A DNA stretch of 64,000 bases from Lentisphaerae bacterium GWF2_57_35 (GTDB lineage Bacteria; Verrucomicrobiota; Kiritimatiellia; CAIQIC01; GWF2-57-35): the NCBI GenBank assembly GCA_001804865.1, contig MHBK01000033.1, positions 1 to 64,000 of the forward strand. Direction: 5' to 3'. Under the pieces are notes generated by a model. It saw only the letters and a program-made list of their open reading frames with translations. It had not been told where the DNA came from and searched no databases. Made by a program: the position numbers and the translations under genes. Each line of letters opens with the position of its first letter. Position 1 is the first letter of the stretch. This document shows, piece by piece, positions 8,101 through 16,006 of the stretch.

Positions 8101-11048
8101 GCCAGGCGATCTTGGTCTCCCAGCGCTCCGGACCAGATGCGCACCTCGTCGATGAGTCCGTCAAAAGGACTGGCGGCTACCACCTCATTGTATCCAATAA
8201 TGCAGTTTGTGCGGGTCACCGCGTTGGGCAAAGGAATCGTGTCCGAACCTTTCAGCGTGTCGTCTATGTAGAGCCTGCCCATGCCAGACTCGTCCACGGT
8301 GGCCATGACATACACCCATTGACCGGTTATAATCGGCGCGGAAATATCGGTTCCACTGGTGCCATTGGCCGTAACCAGGGAGATTCGCTGATGGTTGGAT
8401 TCTATCTTCAAAAGCACCTGATCCATGAGTACATCGTTCGTTGCCACATTACAAAACGACACCGGGTATGTGATGGCGCTCCCATTCGTCGGAAACGAAT
8501 TCAGATATAACCAGCAGCCCATGGAAAAGCTCCCTGAGAAATACTGGCCCGGATGCAGTAAGGCGCCGCCCGGGAGTCCTCCAGCCGGACTCACGGCCAT
8601 GCAGGAACCCTGGTCATAGACCCCGCCTTTTTTACTGCCTTCCCCGCTGGCCAGAATGATGTAGGGGCTTTGGTTCGGGCCCGGCCAGACGTTGTTGTAG
8701 CGTTCCACCCAGTTGGGAATATAGATGGCGGGCAAGGCGGGTTGGATGATTTTCTCGCTCCACCAGACTTCCAAGCCGGTGTTGGTGTTCACGCCGAAGA
8801 TGTAGGTGGGAGCGCTCGGCGCGGCGGAACTCGGGTAGGCGTAGAGATTGGTATTATAGGAAGTGCCTTGGGGCGTATAGATGTAACCGTGCGACTCCGA
8901 GTACATGACGGACTCGCTCATGCCCACGGCGCCCACATCGGGAAGCAGGCAGTTTGTGAGCGCGGCGTTATGCCGCCCGGTCAGATCGTGCAGGGCGCTC
9001 AGCGTGTCGTTTTCATCGATGGGGAAGTAGGCGGCCAAGCCATTGGCCGCCAGGACGTCCACGCTGTACCCGCCGTTATTGCCCCTCATGGCGGTTTGCA
9101 CCTGGCTGGCGCTGAGCGCGTTGGTCCAGATGCGAATATTGTCGATGAAGCCGTGGAATGGATGATTGGCGTGAGCCACCTTTCCCCCGATGCACAAAGG
9201 CGAGGCGCCCGTCTGGCGTACTCCATTGGTGCTCAAGAGCGCTGACACATCCTTTATCCCATTGATGTACAAGGTCAGTTGGCGGCCTTGCAGGGTCAGC
9301 GCCACATGCGCCCACTTGAACGATTGGAGCAGGTTGGTCGATTGTAGCTGCACGAGCGGACCGAGCGAGCCCGTGCCGCCGGGTCCGATGGTAGCCTGCA
9401 ACGTTCCGGCCGGAGAGCCTGAGCCGGGCGCGGCGGTCCACAGCCAGAGGGTGACATGATTGCTTTGGGCTGGATCGCCCGGATGCTGTTTGTCGAACAG
9501 GGTCAAGACGGTGTTGGTTTGCGTTTCCAAGTTGTCGGGTTGAAACCAGCCTTCCAAGGTGAAATCGCCCGGAAGGTTGATGTTTGTCGCGGTGATTTTT
9601 CCCGCGGCTTCCTCGGTGAGCCAGGCCGACCGCGCGGTGTCATGGGGTTGGAGTTCTTCGCCGATGGTCCAGTCATAAGGGGTCAGGTCGAATTTGGGAT
9701 CGTTGCGGGCAATCATCTGGATCGGCAGGAACCAGACGTTTTGATCCTGGGAGGTGAGCTGCACGAGGCATCGCCCCGAGTTGGTTGTGCTGTTGAGCGT
9801 CTGCGGATTCTGCAAGACGGCGCAGCCGCTTTCCGGCTCCTGATAGACCATCAGCGATGGGGTGACGTTGGAGGGGAAATAGACGGGGGCGCCGGAGTTG
9901 GCGCCGTCGCCGCGAACGTAGTTATAACAGGTTGGCCAATCCGCGGAGTACCAATCCACCTCGTAGAACCATTTGGTGCCCATCAGGTCAGCAATCTTCC
10001 AGTAGATCTCGATGTCCCAGGGATTGTCCACGGAGCGCGAGATGGGGAAGACCCAGTCCATTTTCGGAATGGTCGAGCCGTCGGAGGACGCGTGCTGGTA
10101 GACATAGACGATTTCGCCATCCAGGCCTTCGGTGATCTCGGGATTCAGCTCGCCGACCTCGCTCATTCCGCCCTGCGGAAGAATGCGCTCGCCCAGGGAG
10201 GCCTGCAGGGTTTGGATGTCCGGCGGCATGACCTCGATCACGATCAAGCCGCCCGTGCTGACCTGTTCGCTGTAGGAGCCGGTCTTGAAATACTGCATCA
10301 CGATCAAGCCCTGCTGGCCGCCCACGGCGTTGAGGCTTCCAGAGGAATCGATGTACAGGCCGGCCACCACGTTGCTGAGCACAATGTTGTTGGCATTGGT
10401 CGTCACCGCGTACTGAGGCGCGGTGATCTGCGCGTTGTAATGGAATCTCACAAAGTCGCTGCTGTCGATCTGGACCTTCGGCGCGTTGTAGGGCGGGTCC
10501 GTCCAATACACCCGGTACGCACGGCCCGCCGGGGCGGACTCCACGACGTACGTGGCCGCGACCTGCGAGCCGTCGGTGTATTTCCACGTGATTTCCACTT
10601 CGCCGCCGACGGCGGCATAGACCGCTTTCATCGAAGGTTCGAAGAAGGCGCCGGATGCCGGCGTAATCAGGGCCGTGTTGGTCATGGCCGGCCAGTTAAC
10701 CGGCGCCCCGGAGGTCGAGGCCGGCGGCGACAGGACCTGACCGAGGTACGCGTTCGGCGAGACGTGCTCCACGTTGTGCGCGAAAGCCGACGACTTGAGC
10801 ACATAATTGGTCCCGCCCAGATTGTTCGTGGCGGCAACGCCGCCCACGCTGCCGCCGGCAAGCACCGGCACAGAGAACAGGTCCGGCTTCCCGTTCAGAA
10901 ATGGAAGCGCCGAGGGGAAGCGGATGGAATTCTCTCCGCTGACGGTCTGCGCCCGCGAGGGACAAGACCACAACAGGAGCAGTCCCAGGCCCAAAGCAAT
11001 TCCGCCCTTGACGATCCCTGGCTGATGAAGCTGAGTTTGTTGATTCAT
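2151..11048 (-). CDS. Giant secreted LamG protein with Tc-toxin-A-like C-terminal layout
   Basis: 2965 aa with a signal peptide at residues 1-33 (GLGLLLLWSCPSRAQ). Three LamG/concanavalin-A-like domains are visible: about 490-655 (FTLEGWFQPDN to FIDNIRIWTNAL), about 835-985 (FSMGCWLYL to LIDEVRIWSGAL) and about 1930-2095 (FTIELWINLQ to CEIRIWGGARAAGDI). Residues about 990-1930 form a long unassigned region. From about 2110 the protein becomes strongly helical, with coiled-coil segments such as EEQLLATQVAFQSLQQAYQS and a helix DQLSRYNSAFDLAAFYTYMA followed by AAKAYDYETGL. It ends in a beta-rich block closing with WNTQWRLIIPAG and IKDIKLFFETYSYSG. This order (helices, a Y-D-L-A..A..AY-Y-E helix, then a W-R-L-x-x-P and I-x-D-x-x-L-x ending) resembles Tc-toxin A components, but that is inference. 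The start has GGAG seven bases upstream. It is co-transcribed with three fibre-like genes upstream. Confidence 0.75.
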   Translation of the reverse strand: MNQQTQLHQPGIVKGGIALGLGLLLLWSCPSRAQTVSGENSIRFPSALPFLNGKPDLFSVPVLAGGSVGGVAATNNLGGTNYVLKSSAFAHNVEHVSPNAYLGQVLSPPASTSGAPVNWPAMTNTALITPASGAFFEPSMKAVYAAVGGEVEITWKYTDGSQVAATYVVESAPAGRAYRVYWTDPPYNAPKVQIDSSDFVRFHYNAQITAPQYAVTTNANNIVLSNVVAGLYIDSSGSLNAVGGQQGLIVMQYFKTGSYSEQVSTGGLIVIEVMPPDIQTLQASLGERILPQGGMSEVGELNPEITEGLDGEIVYVYQHASSDGSTIPKMDWVFPISRSVDNPWDIEIYWKIADLMGTKWFYEVDWYSADWPTCYNYVRGDGANSGAPVYFPSNVTPSLMVYQEPESGCAVLQNPQTLNSTTNSGRCLVQLTSQDQNVWFLPIQMIARNDPKFDLTPYDWTIGEELQPHDTARSAWLTEEAAGKITATNINLPGDFTLEGWFQPDNLETQTNTVLTLFDKQHPGDPAQSNHVTLWLWTAAPGSGSPAGTLQATIGPGGTGSLGPLVQLQSTNLLQSFKWAHVALTLQGRQLTLYINGIKDVSALLSTNGVRQTGASPLCIGGKVAHANHPFHGFIDNIRIWTNALSASQVQTAMRGNNGGYSVDVLAANGLAAYFPIDENDTLSALHDLTGRHNAALTNCLLPDVGAVGMSESVMYSESHGYIYTPQGTSYNTNLYAYPSSAAPSAPTYIFGVNTNTGLEVWWSEKIIQPALPAIYIPNWVERYNNVWPGPNQSPYIILASGEGSKKGGVYDQGSCMAVSPAGGLPGGALLHPGQYFSGSFSMGCWLYLNSFPTNGSAITYPVSFCNVATNDVLMDQVLLKIESNHQRISLVTANGTSGTDISAPIITGQWVYVMATVDESGMGRLYIDDTLKGSDTIPLPNAVTRTNCIIGYNEVVAASPFDGLIDEVRIWSGALGDQDRLAAMINDPENMNTKDLVAYFPFDPYKGHLIQDQVSGYKALLINANLQEPGAPALGSRRYTPEQHASIYYQNNVNLPGYNPNEEHAFLNREDGYDVAYAFRNDLNTPFGQSQPYVLVDYTDPLTGIPGMDVFQIVTTSRVFQTFHQETTAGAELDGPHPLDLLPNHWTGNDILDTGAAWQARTKAWFALAGGIGPTDTSTVIMRNYYPKQPSFWFPGIASNLQPAVGTPIPWLPSLTAQAYTKSSYPTNGQPQAVTWTISWPDAIPTMDVGATLTEAANGLPDIWNQLSVDVVYQQSSYADTNLNNRSVFLFDPICARGATLPRSLDAYGFVVGGREPNVYVRNGLYYFNGLPPELSERFYYNPMLSSSNLVLIGELQQPVAGDPYLLDNVLNANQRAILTSLVASNNEYLAEWTQAVNLMGISAVELAPNQPFTGIALNAPGSGAGYVALAFNNATNPVMGVSPSLPITLSLLRVTTNLASGAVIPMQDPYNLLSEQVSMLFSLDFAGNPGNYEFDWRWTEPNPNGTTPSDPIACAVYTQGVGINFLDIDGQSPEDLLNRFFAVRYRAISNTVASVVGTNWSEFTSFALAEGWVQRILNSLTPFEQRMRDLYNNPVETQISMLQQAGPPYEGAVALNQDNINNVGLIQLYKTVLNTAQDILDADGNPDADANQQLLLAASRLNDLYMLLGNEAYADAMDPTIGFGSSVVVNNAAVLPIDYGAYASSLFCFDSQVPSLLDEELALLRGRSNPTLAPGMGLTPVYNRLYWNYTKGINAGEVAYSVNYDIAGHTNVIVDATTAKERFPQGHGDAWGYYLDAVGSYYSLLRHPTFDWGLPSISPMLMNDVTIDADYFDEKKFSESASALSRAGLDIIRRTYRQSYSESSADLFPGYVDSNTNRAWGVGQWGSRVGVGALCNWMVGNSLVPLPSSWLTNETSLALNGSGYALFPESTYFDGDFTIELWINLQAHGVSNVMNVLSFANEDQTEMVLLELQATNRAPSLTIFTGGTQSMISANTALATGQWIHVAAVLTTNTASLYVNGALVQQASGQLTPATVIRTNNFFGQAILENEVSFAGAVCEIRIWGGARAAGDIADHMNRRLNGGEDGLVAYWPLNEGDGEILMDRSYNGFSAQTEGASDWTADMPELAINYDYDDPGILKIDRSSVKALPEIADNLAAVQETVNNADQGLNPLGLARTSIPFDISPSEIDSGNTHFEQILARAEKALNNADLVFQAAQESGRLLRQQQKGAYEFQTATAGQELDYKRQLIEIYGYPYSDDIGTGQTYAQGYDGPDVYHYMYVDMEALGWSGTEVQPIFAHTYVFEGEGSASIMNPYGFATNQPPGVLTENSSNAITFYNAANGLPCKPTIWTGTRQAEGRLQMAYGEFLRQLLAYRHSLEMFVNNTEYLNETFDWYTQTFAPYKAAGLGLDITFSSMKWAQANYAAYNGLQKMLVEWKKGGYDKKIVKKTTGIPMSTIVGTAEGGDIYAPIRLPIVEENVAKGEIMTAKAIKLELGAIGVEWGVQSMEYAAIMAKLIQDYSLERIDQETQIGEMVRRQEEQLLATQVAFQSLQQAYQSMIAVEQEGERLLSNREWFRQEAANRIATLRYSDMAFRVFRNDQLSRYNSAFDLAAFYTYMAAKAYDYETGLLPTESATAPGSRFLGDVVRARTLGRIEDETPMVGGSVGDPGLSDILARMKANWAVLDGRLGFNNPDRETSRFSLRTELFRIVPGAAGDANWRTVLTSYKVDNLFDVPEFRRYCIPFASQGGLHATEPGFVIPFSTTIDFGHNFFGHLLAGGDHSYDPSHFATKIRSVGIWFSNYNNNAESAGGGLANTPHVYLVPAGTDIIRSPSDLTGNTLRSWQVQDQAIPVPYAIGNADINAPDWIPLYDSLPDSLATLRRYASMRAYHDGGGLSASELNYNSRLIGRSVWNTQWRLIIPAGTLNSDRRLALEYFINGTQGDGNGIKDIKLFFETYSYSGN

Positions 11049-11060
11049 GTTTGACTCCGA

Positions 11061-12158
11061 TCAATAACCGAACGGGATCCAATACACATCGAACTTGGAA
11101 GCGCTATGGGTTCCACTGCCGAAAGCGACACTCCAACTCTCGCCCTTGGCGACGGGAATACAGGCCGTGTTTTCGAAATCCATCGAATAATAGGCGCCCG
11201 CGGAATAGGGCTGATGCTGAAGCGGGATCTGAATGCCGTTGACCGTGATCACCAGGTTGGCGTTGTTTCCAAAGTCGGTCGTTTTCAGATAGACCAGGGC
11301 AAAGCCGTCGCCGGCCGCTACGCGGCTGAAGGCCGTCGTCGTGTTGGTGGCCAGATGCTGATAGCCGCCCAGCGCCCGTATGCCGCCCTTGACCCGGATG
11401 CCCTTGTTAAAGGTCGGATCCGTGGCGGACACGGCTTGATAAAAGACCGAAGTACCGGCCAGAGTCCAGGACGAGTTGACCTCCAAGGAGCCTTGCACGC
11501 TCAGCGCGTCGGACGCAACGGATAGGACCGCTGAGGTTCCGTTGAAGCTGGCCAGCACGTTCGACTTTCCATATCCATCCACCACGAAGTCGCCTGCCGC
11601 CGTAATGGAGCCGTTTGCATTGGTCATGATCAGCTGGCCTACTTGGGCTCCTTCGCTTTGTGCATAAAGCGCGCCGGTCACCCGGAAATTGGCGAGCGCC
11701 GTTTGCGAGTCATTGGCCTGAAAGGCATAAGGCGCCGTCAGGAATCGCTGGCGCGGCAGCATGGCCGATTGCGGAGTGCCATTTGGATTCAGCGCCTGCA
11801 ATTCGAGGTAACGCTGCTCCACCAGCGTGCCCGACGCGAAAGCCTCGCGGAGGTTCGCCGCCTGCATGCTGTCGCTCAAGAGCGCTCCGGTTCCCAGGAT
11901 GACGCTGAAAAGGCCCCGGGCCGAGGTGGTCACGCTATGGGTCTCGCCCCAGATCAGATTGCCGCCTTCCGCTTCGTCATAGATACGGAAGTTGACCGTA
12001 TTGGTGGAAAGCGCCGTGGGCTGGCCGTGATAGTCGGTGAGGATGCCCTGGTAGTTCAACTGATCCGGAACGTGCTGGGCGAGGGCTGCCGAGCCCACCG
12101 CCAGCCAACAGGCCATCAGCATGCGAATTTTCATGGATACCGCCTTCGTTGTTTGCAT
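11061..12158 (-). CDS. Secreted fibre-like protein, paralogue 3
   Basis: 365 aa. Signal peptide (MLMACWLAVGSAALAQ) with cleavage near residue 28 when counted from the ATG at 12158 (AAAGGA seven bases upstream). A second ATG at 12134, also with a possible ribosome site, would give a more conventional signal peptide. The N-terminal beta-sandwich starts DQLNYQGILTDYHGQP and continues VNFRIYDEAEGGNLIWGE, then FSVILGTG and a PRQRFLTAPYAFQAN closing strand; this module is common in PVC tail-fibre-like proteins. The middle (about 150-265) is repetitive beta, consistent with a trimeric shaft. The last 90 residues form a domain shared with the two upstream paralogues (GDGFALVYL, PVAKGESWSVAF, YWIP). 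It lies 12 bases upstream of the giant LamG gene. Confidence 0.65.
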   Translation of the reverse strand: MQTTKAVSMKIRMLMACWLAVGSAALAQHVPDQLNYQGILTDYHGQPTALSTNTVNFRIYDEAEGGNLIWGETHSVTTSARGLFSVILGTGALLSDSMQAANLREAFASGTLVEQRYLELQALNPNGTPQSAMLPRQRFLTAPYAFQANDSQTALANFRVTGALYAQSEGAQVGQLIMTNANGSITAAGDFVVDGYGKSNVLASFNGTSAVLSVASDALSVQGSLEVNSSWTLAGTSVFYQAVSATDPTFNKGIRVKGGIRALGGYQHLATNTTTAFSRVAAGDGFALVYLKTTDFGNNANLVITVNGIQIPLQHQPYSAGAYYSMDFENTACIPVAKGESWSVAFGSGTHSASKFDVYWIPFGY

Positions 12159-12179
12159 TTAAATCCTTTCCTTTCTGGA

Positions 12180-13163
12180 TCAACCGTTTCCCCGCAGTGG
12201 GATCCAGTAACATTGAATCGTGATGTCGCTGCTGTCCCCGGCGTTGACCAGGAAGGCCGACCAGGTCGTGCCCTGCGCCACTGGGAAGGTGTTCCCCGTA
12301 TACATGTGAATCTCCTGAGCCGCTTGGACTGCGTTGGAATAGCGCCGCAGCTTGAACTGCAGGCTGCCGATGTTCACGTAGACGCCGCCGGTCTTGTTGT
12401 TGTTGGGGATCGTGATCCAGACGATGAGGAAACCGTCTTCCGCGGCCGTGCCGCTGGTGCCCGTCGTCGGCAGGTTATTCGTGATGCAGGTAAAGGATTG
12501 CTTGATCGTGGCGTTGATGAGGTTGATGTCGTTGGTCGCCGCGTAGAACACGCTGGTGGCCGTGGCGCTGGAGAACCGCGTGGAAAAGTTGGCTTCGATC
12601 GGGCCGTCCATGACCACTCCTCCGGAGTCCGTCAGGCTCCCGTCAAACGCGGCGCTGGTCAGGTTCGTGAAATAGGCGTTTTTCGCGATGACGATGGGGG
12701 CGTGCAGCGCGGCGCCGTTGGCGGCCGTCAGCGCCAGCATGGAGGCGTTGCCGGCGACGTTCAAGTCTCCCATCACGGTGAAGTTGCCCGAGGCCATCGG
12801 CAGGTTGCCGGCCTGGAAGGCGTAGGGCGCGGTCACGAACTGCTGATTTTGAGGCGTGATATTTATGTTGAAGTAGGTGTTGGTGCTGGTCTGAAAAACG
12901 TTCGGCAGGCTCGGGCTCGAGATCATGAAGTTTGCCAGGCCGTCGGCATTGGCCAGGACCTGGGTGGAGAACTCCAGGGCGCCGATCCACGCGCCGTCTG
13001 CTCCGATGGCGTAGTTGAAAGAACGCAAGCCGGGGTTCGGCGAACCGTCGGGGTTAAGAAACAAGCCTTGCATGTAGAGGGTATTGGGGACCTGCGCCAG
13101 CGTCGCGCTCGCGGCGCACAGCGCGCCCAGTAATCCCGCCATCAGTTTTTGTCGTGTTTTCAT
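12180..13163 (-). CDS. Secreted fibre-like protein, paralogue 2
   Basis: 327 aa from the ATG at 13163, chosen over an in-frame GTG at 13172 because the GTG overlaps the GAGG ribosome site that serves the ATG. Signal peptide MKTRQKLMAGLLGALCAASA. The N-terminal domain is a divergent version of the family module (NTLYMQGLFLNPDGSP, then WIGALEFSTQVLANADGLAN, FVTAPYAFQAGN). The middle is a short beta-repeat shaft. The C-terminal knob-like domain is shared with its neighbours: EDGFLIVWITIPN, PVAQGTTWSAFL, YWIPLR. It is the middle of three consecutive paralogues, with 21-27 base spacers on either side. The N-terminal domain is more divergent than in the other two, suggesting specialised position or partner. 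Confidence 0.65.
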   Translation of the reverse strand: MKTRQKLMAGLLGALCAASATLAQVPNTLYMQGLFLNPDGSPNPGLRSFNYAIGADGAWIGALEFSTQVLANADGLANFMISSPSLPNVFQTSTNTYFNINITPQNQQFVTAPYAFQAGNLPMASGNFTVMGDLNVAGNASMLALTAANGAALHAPIVIAKNAYFTNLTSAAFDGSLTDSGGVVMDGPIEANFSTRFSSATATSVFYAATNDINLINATIKQSFTCITNNLPTTGTSGTAAEDGFLIVWITIPNNNKTGGVYVNIGSLQFKLRRYSNAVQAAQEIHMYTGNTFPVAQGTTWSAFLVNAGDSSDITIQCYWIPLRGNG

Positions 13164-13190
13164 GGTCTGCACCTCGTTCTTCTGTGAGCG

Positions 13191-14252
13191 CTAAGGAATG
13201 GATCGATAAAGAACAGCGTATCCGATGTTGCCGCCGCCGCAGCTGATGGTCCAGCTCGAACCCGCTTTTACCGGGAACGTGGTCGAATCCTGGTAGTGCA
13301 GGGCGTCGGATCCGTCGGTCGACCAGTCCGCCCTGAACTCCAACTGCTGGCCGTTCAATGTAAAGGTCAGCGTGTTGCCTGAATCGTGATCATTGGTGAT
13401 CATGCGCACGATCAGGAACCCGTTTGCCGCGACTGTGCCCGAATCCGTATGGGTGGACCCGTCCGGCCCCTTGGAGGCTAACTGACTGAATGATCCGAAC
13501 GCCGACGTGTTTCCGCGAAGGCTCACTCCATGGGAGAAGTAGGCGGGTCCGTCGAACTCCACGGACTGCGTGAAAGTCGTGTCGTTGGAAAAGACCGCGT
13601 TGCCGTGGACGGCAAAGGCGCCGTCGACTATCATCGGCGTGGCCACGACCACCTTCTGGCTTACCGTCAACCCGGCCGAGTCGTATACGGTGTTGTTGAA
13701 GACCAGCGATTCCTGGCCGGAATCGGTGATGTTCAGTCCCTGCTGCAGATACGCGTTCGATTGAACCGTCAGGACGCTGCCGACCGTGAAGTCGCCCGCG
13801 CAGCCGGACGCATTTCCGGCCTGGTAAGAGTAGGGGACGGTCGCAAATCGTTGCCGGGGGGACATGGCGGACGTGAGGTTGTGTTCCACCTCGACTTCCA
13901 GCCAGCGCTTGTCCGCGTTCACGCCGGAGAAAACCTCCAGCAGGGAATTCACCTGGTTGCTGGCGCCGGGCACATTCTGGCCGCCCTGCCCGAGGAGCAC
14001 GTTAAAGACGCCGTTGCTGTCGGTGGTGACCAGTTGCCGCGTTCCCCAAATCATGGTCCCGCCCTTCTCCGCGCCGAAGACGCGGAAATTGACGGTGAGA
14101 TTGTCGCCCGCCATCGGCTGTCCGTGGCCATCGGTAAGTACGCCCTGGTAATTCATGACCAGCGGCACGCCTTGGGCCCGCGCGCCCACCGCCCCGGCCA
14201 GGCCCAGCAGGCCGGAAACCAGCAGCACTCTCAATCTATTCTTTGCATTCAT
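13191..14252 (-). CDS. Secreted fibre-like protein, paralogue 1
   Basis: 353 aa from the ATG at 14252 (GGAG six bases upstream; an ATG four codons earlier lies over this site and is less likely). Signal peptide LLVSGLLGLAGAVGARAQ. The N-terminal module is textbook for the family: VMNYQGVLTDGHGQP, LTVNFRVFGAEKGGTMIWG, GVFNVLLGQGG, MSPRQRFATVPYSYQAGN. Residues about 150-260 alternate short beta strands and turns (FTVGSVLTVQSNAYLQQGLN), as in a beta-helical shaft. The C-terminal domain (ANGFLIVRMITND, PVKAGSSWTISC, YRSIP) is homologous to the two downstream paralogues. Three differently diverged copies in a row suggest a heteromeric fibre or successive segments of one appendage. Confidence 0.65.
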   Translation of the reverse strand: MNAKNRLRVLLVSGLLGLAGAVGARAQGVPLVMNYQGVLTDGHGQPMAGDNLTVNFRVFGAEKGGTMIWGTRQLVTTDSNGVFNVLLGQGGQNVPGASNQVNSLLEVFSGVNADKRWLEVEVEHNLTSAMSPRQRFATVPYSYQAGNASGCAGDFTVGSVLTVQSNAYLQQGLNITDSGQESLVFNNTVYDSAGLTVSQKVVVATPMIVDGAFAVHGNAVFSNDTTFTQSVEFDGPAYFSHGVSLRGNTSAFGSFSQLASKGPDGSTHTDSGTVAANGFLIVRMITNDHDSGNTLTFTLNGQQLEFRADWSTDGSDALHYQDSTTFPVKAGSSWTISCGGGNIGYAVLYRSIP

Positions 14253-14281
14253 AGGGAACTCCATGTTTAGAAATTATGGGT

Positions 14282-16006
14282 TTACTCCAGCACGCCCGTG
14301 CGGTTGACCCGGCGCAGTTTAAAGCGACCTTCGGCGCGGACCGGCTCCCGCCGCAAGCCGTAGATCGTGTGCGTATAAAGGCCTTCGATATCTTCGCCCG
14401 GATTCCAGAGGCTCGCGTTCGGCCCCAACTCGGGCGGGTGGTCCATTGTCAGGCTGACCGTGTTCGAGATGCTGTAATTCTCGGCTCCTTCGGGCAGCAG
14501 TTCGCCGGAATAGTCCAGGTTGTCATGGCCCGGATTGTAAATGTGCTTGAAGGGATTCACCGGATCGTTGTAGCCGATGACATAGGTCGCGTTCAGCGAA
14601 TCCTGCAGGCTGCCGGTCATCAGGCAATTGAGGCCGTAGGGGAAGGCCACGCTGCTGATGCGCGAAGCGCGGGCATTGGCCGCCACGCCCTTTTCGTTCG
14701 CGCGCAGCCGATAAAATCCATTCGTCGTCCCGTTTGCGACCTGCTCCGTCCATACCAGCACCGTCTGTTGCAGCAGACGCGCCTGCCCGTTGGTTCCGAT
14801 ATGCATGATGAGGCGCAGCGTCAGATCTCCGTAGGTCGGCATCGGGCCGGTGGTGTTGCCCTCGGCCAGTTGGTTCACCTTCTTCAAAGCGACGTCGCCC
14901 ACCCAGAGCCCGGCCGGCCACAGGGCATTATAGGCATCCGCCGAACTGTACTCGGCCGCCACCGGAATCCGGATGAGGGTGCCGGCCTGGTCGGTCACTT
15001 CCAGCAGGCTCTGCCAATTCGAGTTGGTGGTCGGCGGCGGCGAAAGGAGCGAACGGTTCACCGCGAGCGTCACGATCCACTGCTCGCCGGTCGCCAGGCT
15101 GTTCTGCAACGTGCCCCCGACCGCCAGCGTCTGCCATTCGTAATGCCCGGTGGAAGGGGATATCCCGAAATACATCAGGGGCACATCGTCGACGAGCGCG
15201 GGCGCGCCTGCGGGTGGGGCCTCGCTGGAAATCAGTTTGACCGTGACGGTCTCGTTGGTTCCGCTGTCGTTCCACAGCGTAAACGAATTAATGCTGACGT
15301 CGGCTGGGAATAGGAGTCCGAGGGGATCGGCCTGAACCAACACGGTGCCGATGAAAGCGGACAAGCCCTGCGTTTTGATCCAGTAGGCCTCCTTCGGCCC
15401 GATCGCCCTTCGGTCGGTTTGAGACGAGATGTCCTGCTGGGAGCCGTTCGGCAAGGTGCGGGCGACTTTGCCGCCGGCCGGGCTGGGGGACACGTCGATA
15501 TTGCGGGCCGCCTGGAAGAATTCGGTGAACGTCACGCCGCTGGCGGGATTCACCGGCATCCCGACCAGATTCCAGTTGTTCGGAAGCCATACGCGGTACG
15601 GGACGACGGGGTTGCCCTTGAGCGTCCAGGTGCAGTTCGAATCGCACTCGATCAGATACGACGCGTTGCCGCTCATGTTCCACAAGGACGTCAGAACCCG
15701 GTTCGGCGACTCCGGCGGATACCAGACGAGCCACTCGACGCCGCGCTGGGGGGTATCGCCTGAACTGGCGCTGAATTGGGTCGTGTCAGGGGTCAGGAAA
15801 TTGCGATGCACCGCCCGGATGGGCAGGTTAGTGAACAAATCGTCGATGGTCGTCGGCCACGGCGTTCCTCGCAGGTAAATGGCATTCCAGCCATTGGACA
15901 AAGCGAAGGTTTCTGAAATCCATTGTCCGGATGAAACGCTGCCGAAGAAAACGGCAGGCAAAAGAAACACGAACAAACGCAAGGCTGAGCTTCGACAAGG
16001 CTTCAT
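14282..16006 (-). CDS. Secreted beta-rich 'GLWVG' module protein, first gene of operon
   Basis: 574 aa from the ATG at 16006, preceded by GGAGAG at good distance; an in-frame ATG 29 codons upstream lacks a ribosome site and would bury the signal peptide. Signal peptide residues 1-26 (RLFVFLLPAVFFGSVSSGQ). The N-terminal half has the tryptophan-rich motifs LSNGWNAIYLRGTPWP, VEWLVWYPP and NNWNLVGMPVNP. Around residues 370-440 sits ALWPAGLWVGDVALKKVNQL followed by LTLRLIMHIGTNGQARLLQQ and VLVW, a module I associate with large secreted PVC proteins next to LamG domains. No enzyme motif was seen. As the promoter-proximal gene it may be the base or adaptor of the assembly encoded downstream. Confidence 0.55.
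   Translation of the reverse strand: MKPCRSSALRLFVFLLPAVFFGSVSSGQWISETFALSNGWNAIYLRGTPWPTTIDDLFTNLPIRAVHRNFLTPDTTQFSASSGDTPQRGVEWLVWYPPESPNRVLTSLWNMSGNASYLIECDSNCTWTLKGNPVVPYRVWLPNNWNLVGMPVNPASGVTFTEFFQAARNIDVSPSPAGGKVARTLPNGSQQDISSQTDRRAIGPKEAYWIKTQGLSAFIGTVLVQADPLGLLFPADVSINSFTLWNDSGTNETVTVKLISSEAPPAGAPALVDDVPLMYFGISPSTGHYEWQTLAVGGTLQNSLATGEQWIVTLAVNRSLLSPPPTTNSNWQSLLEVTDQAGTLIRIPVAAEYSSADAYNALWPAGLWVGDVALKKVNQLAEGNTTGPMPTYGDLTLRLIMHIGTNGQARLLQQTVLVWTEQVANGTTNGFYRLRANEKGVAANARASRISSVAFPYGLNCLMTGSLQDSLNATYVIGYNDPVNPFKHIYNPGHDNLDYSGELLPEGAENYSISNTVSLTMDHPPELGPNASLWNPGEDIEGLYTHTIYGLRREPVRAEGRFKLRRVNRTGVLE

Noticed and set aside
9456-11054. Long plus-strand open frame (about 530 codons) opposite the giant LamG gene
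   Set aside because: It is antisense to a well-supported coding sequence, rich in R/G/V/D with no domain. The same applies to long plus-strand frames at 2508-3821, 3912-5288, 5622-6905, 7248-8510, 11643-13133 and 23118-24440.
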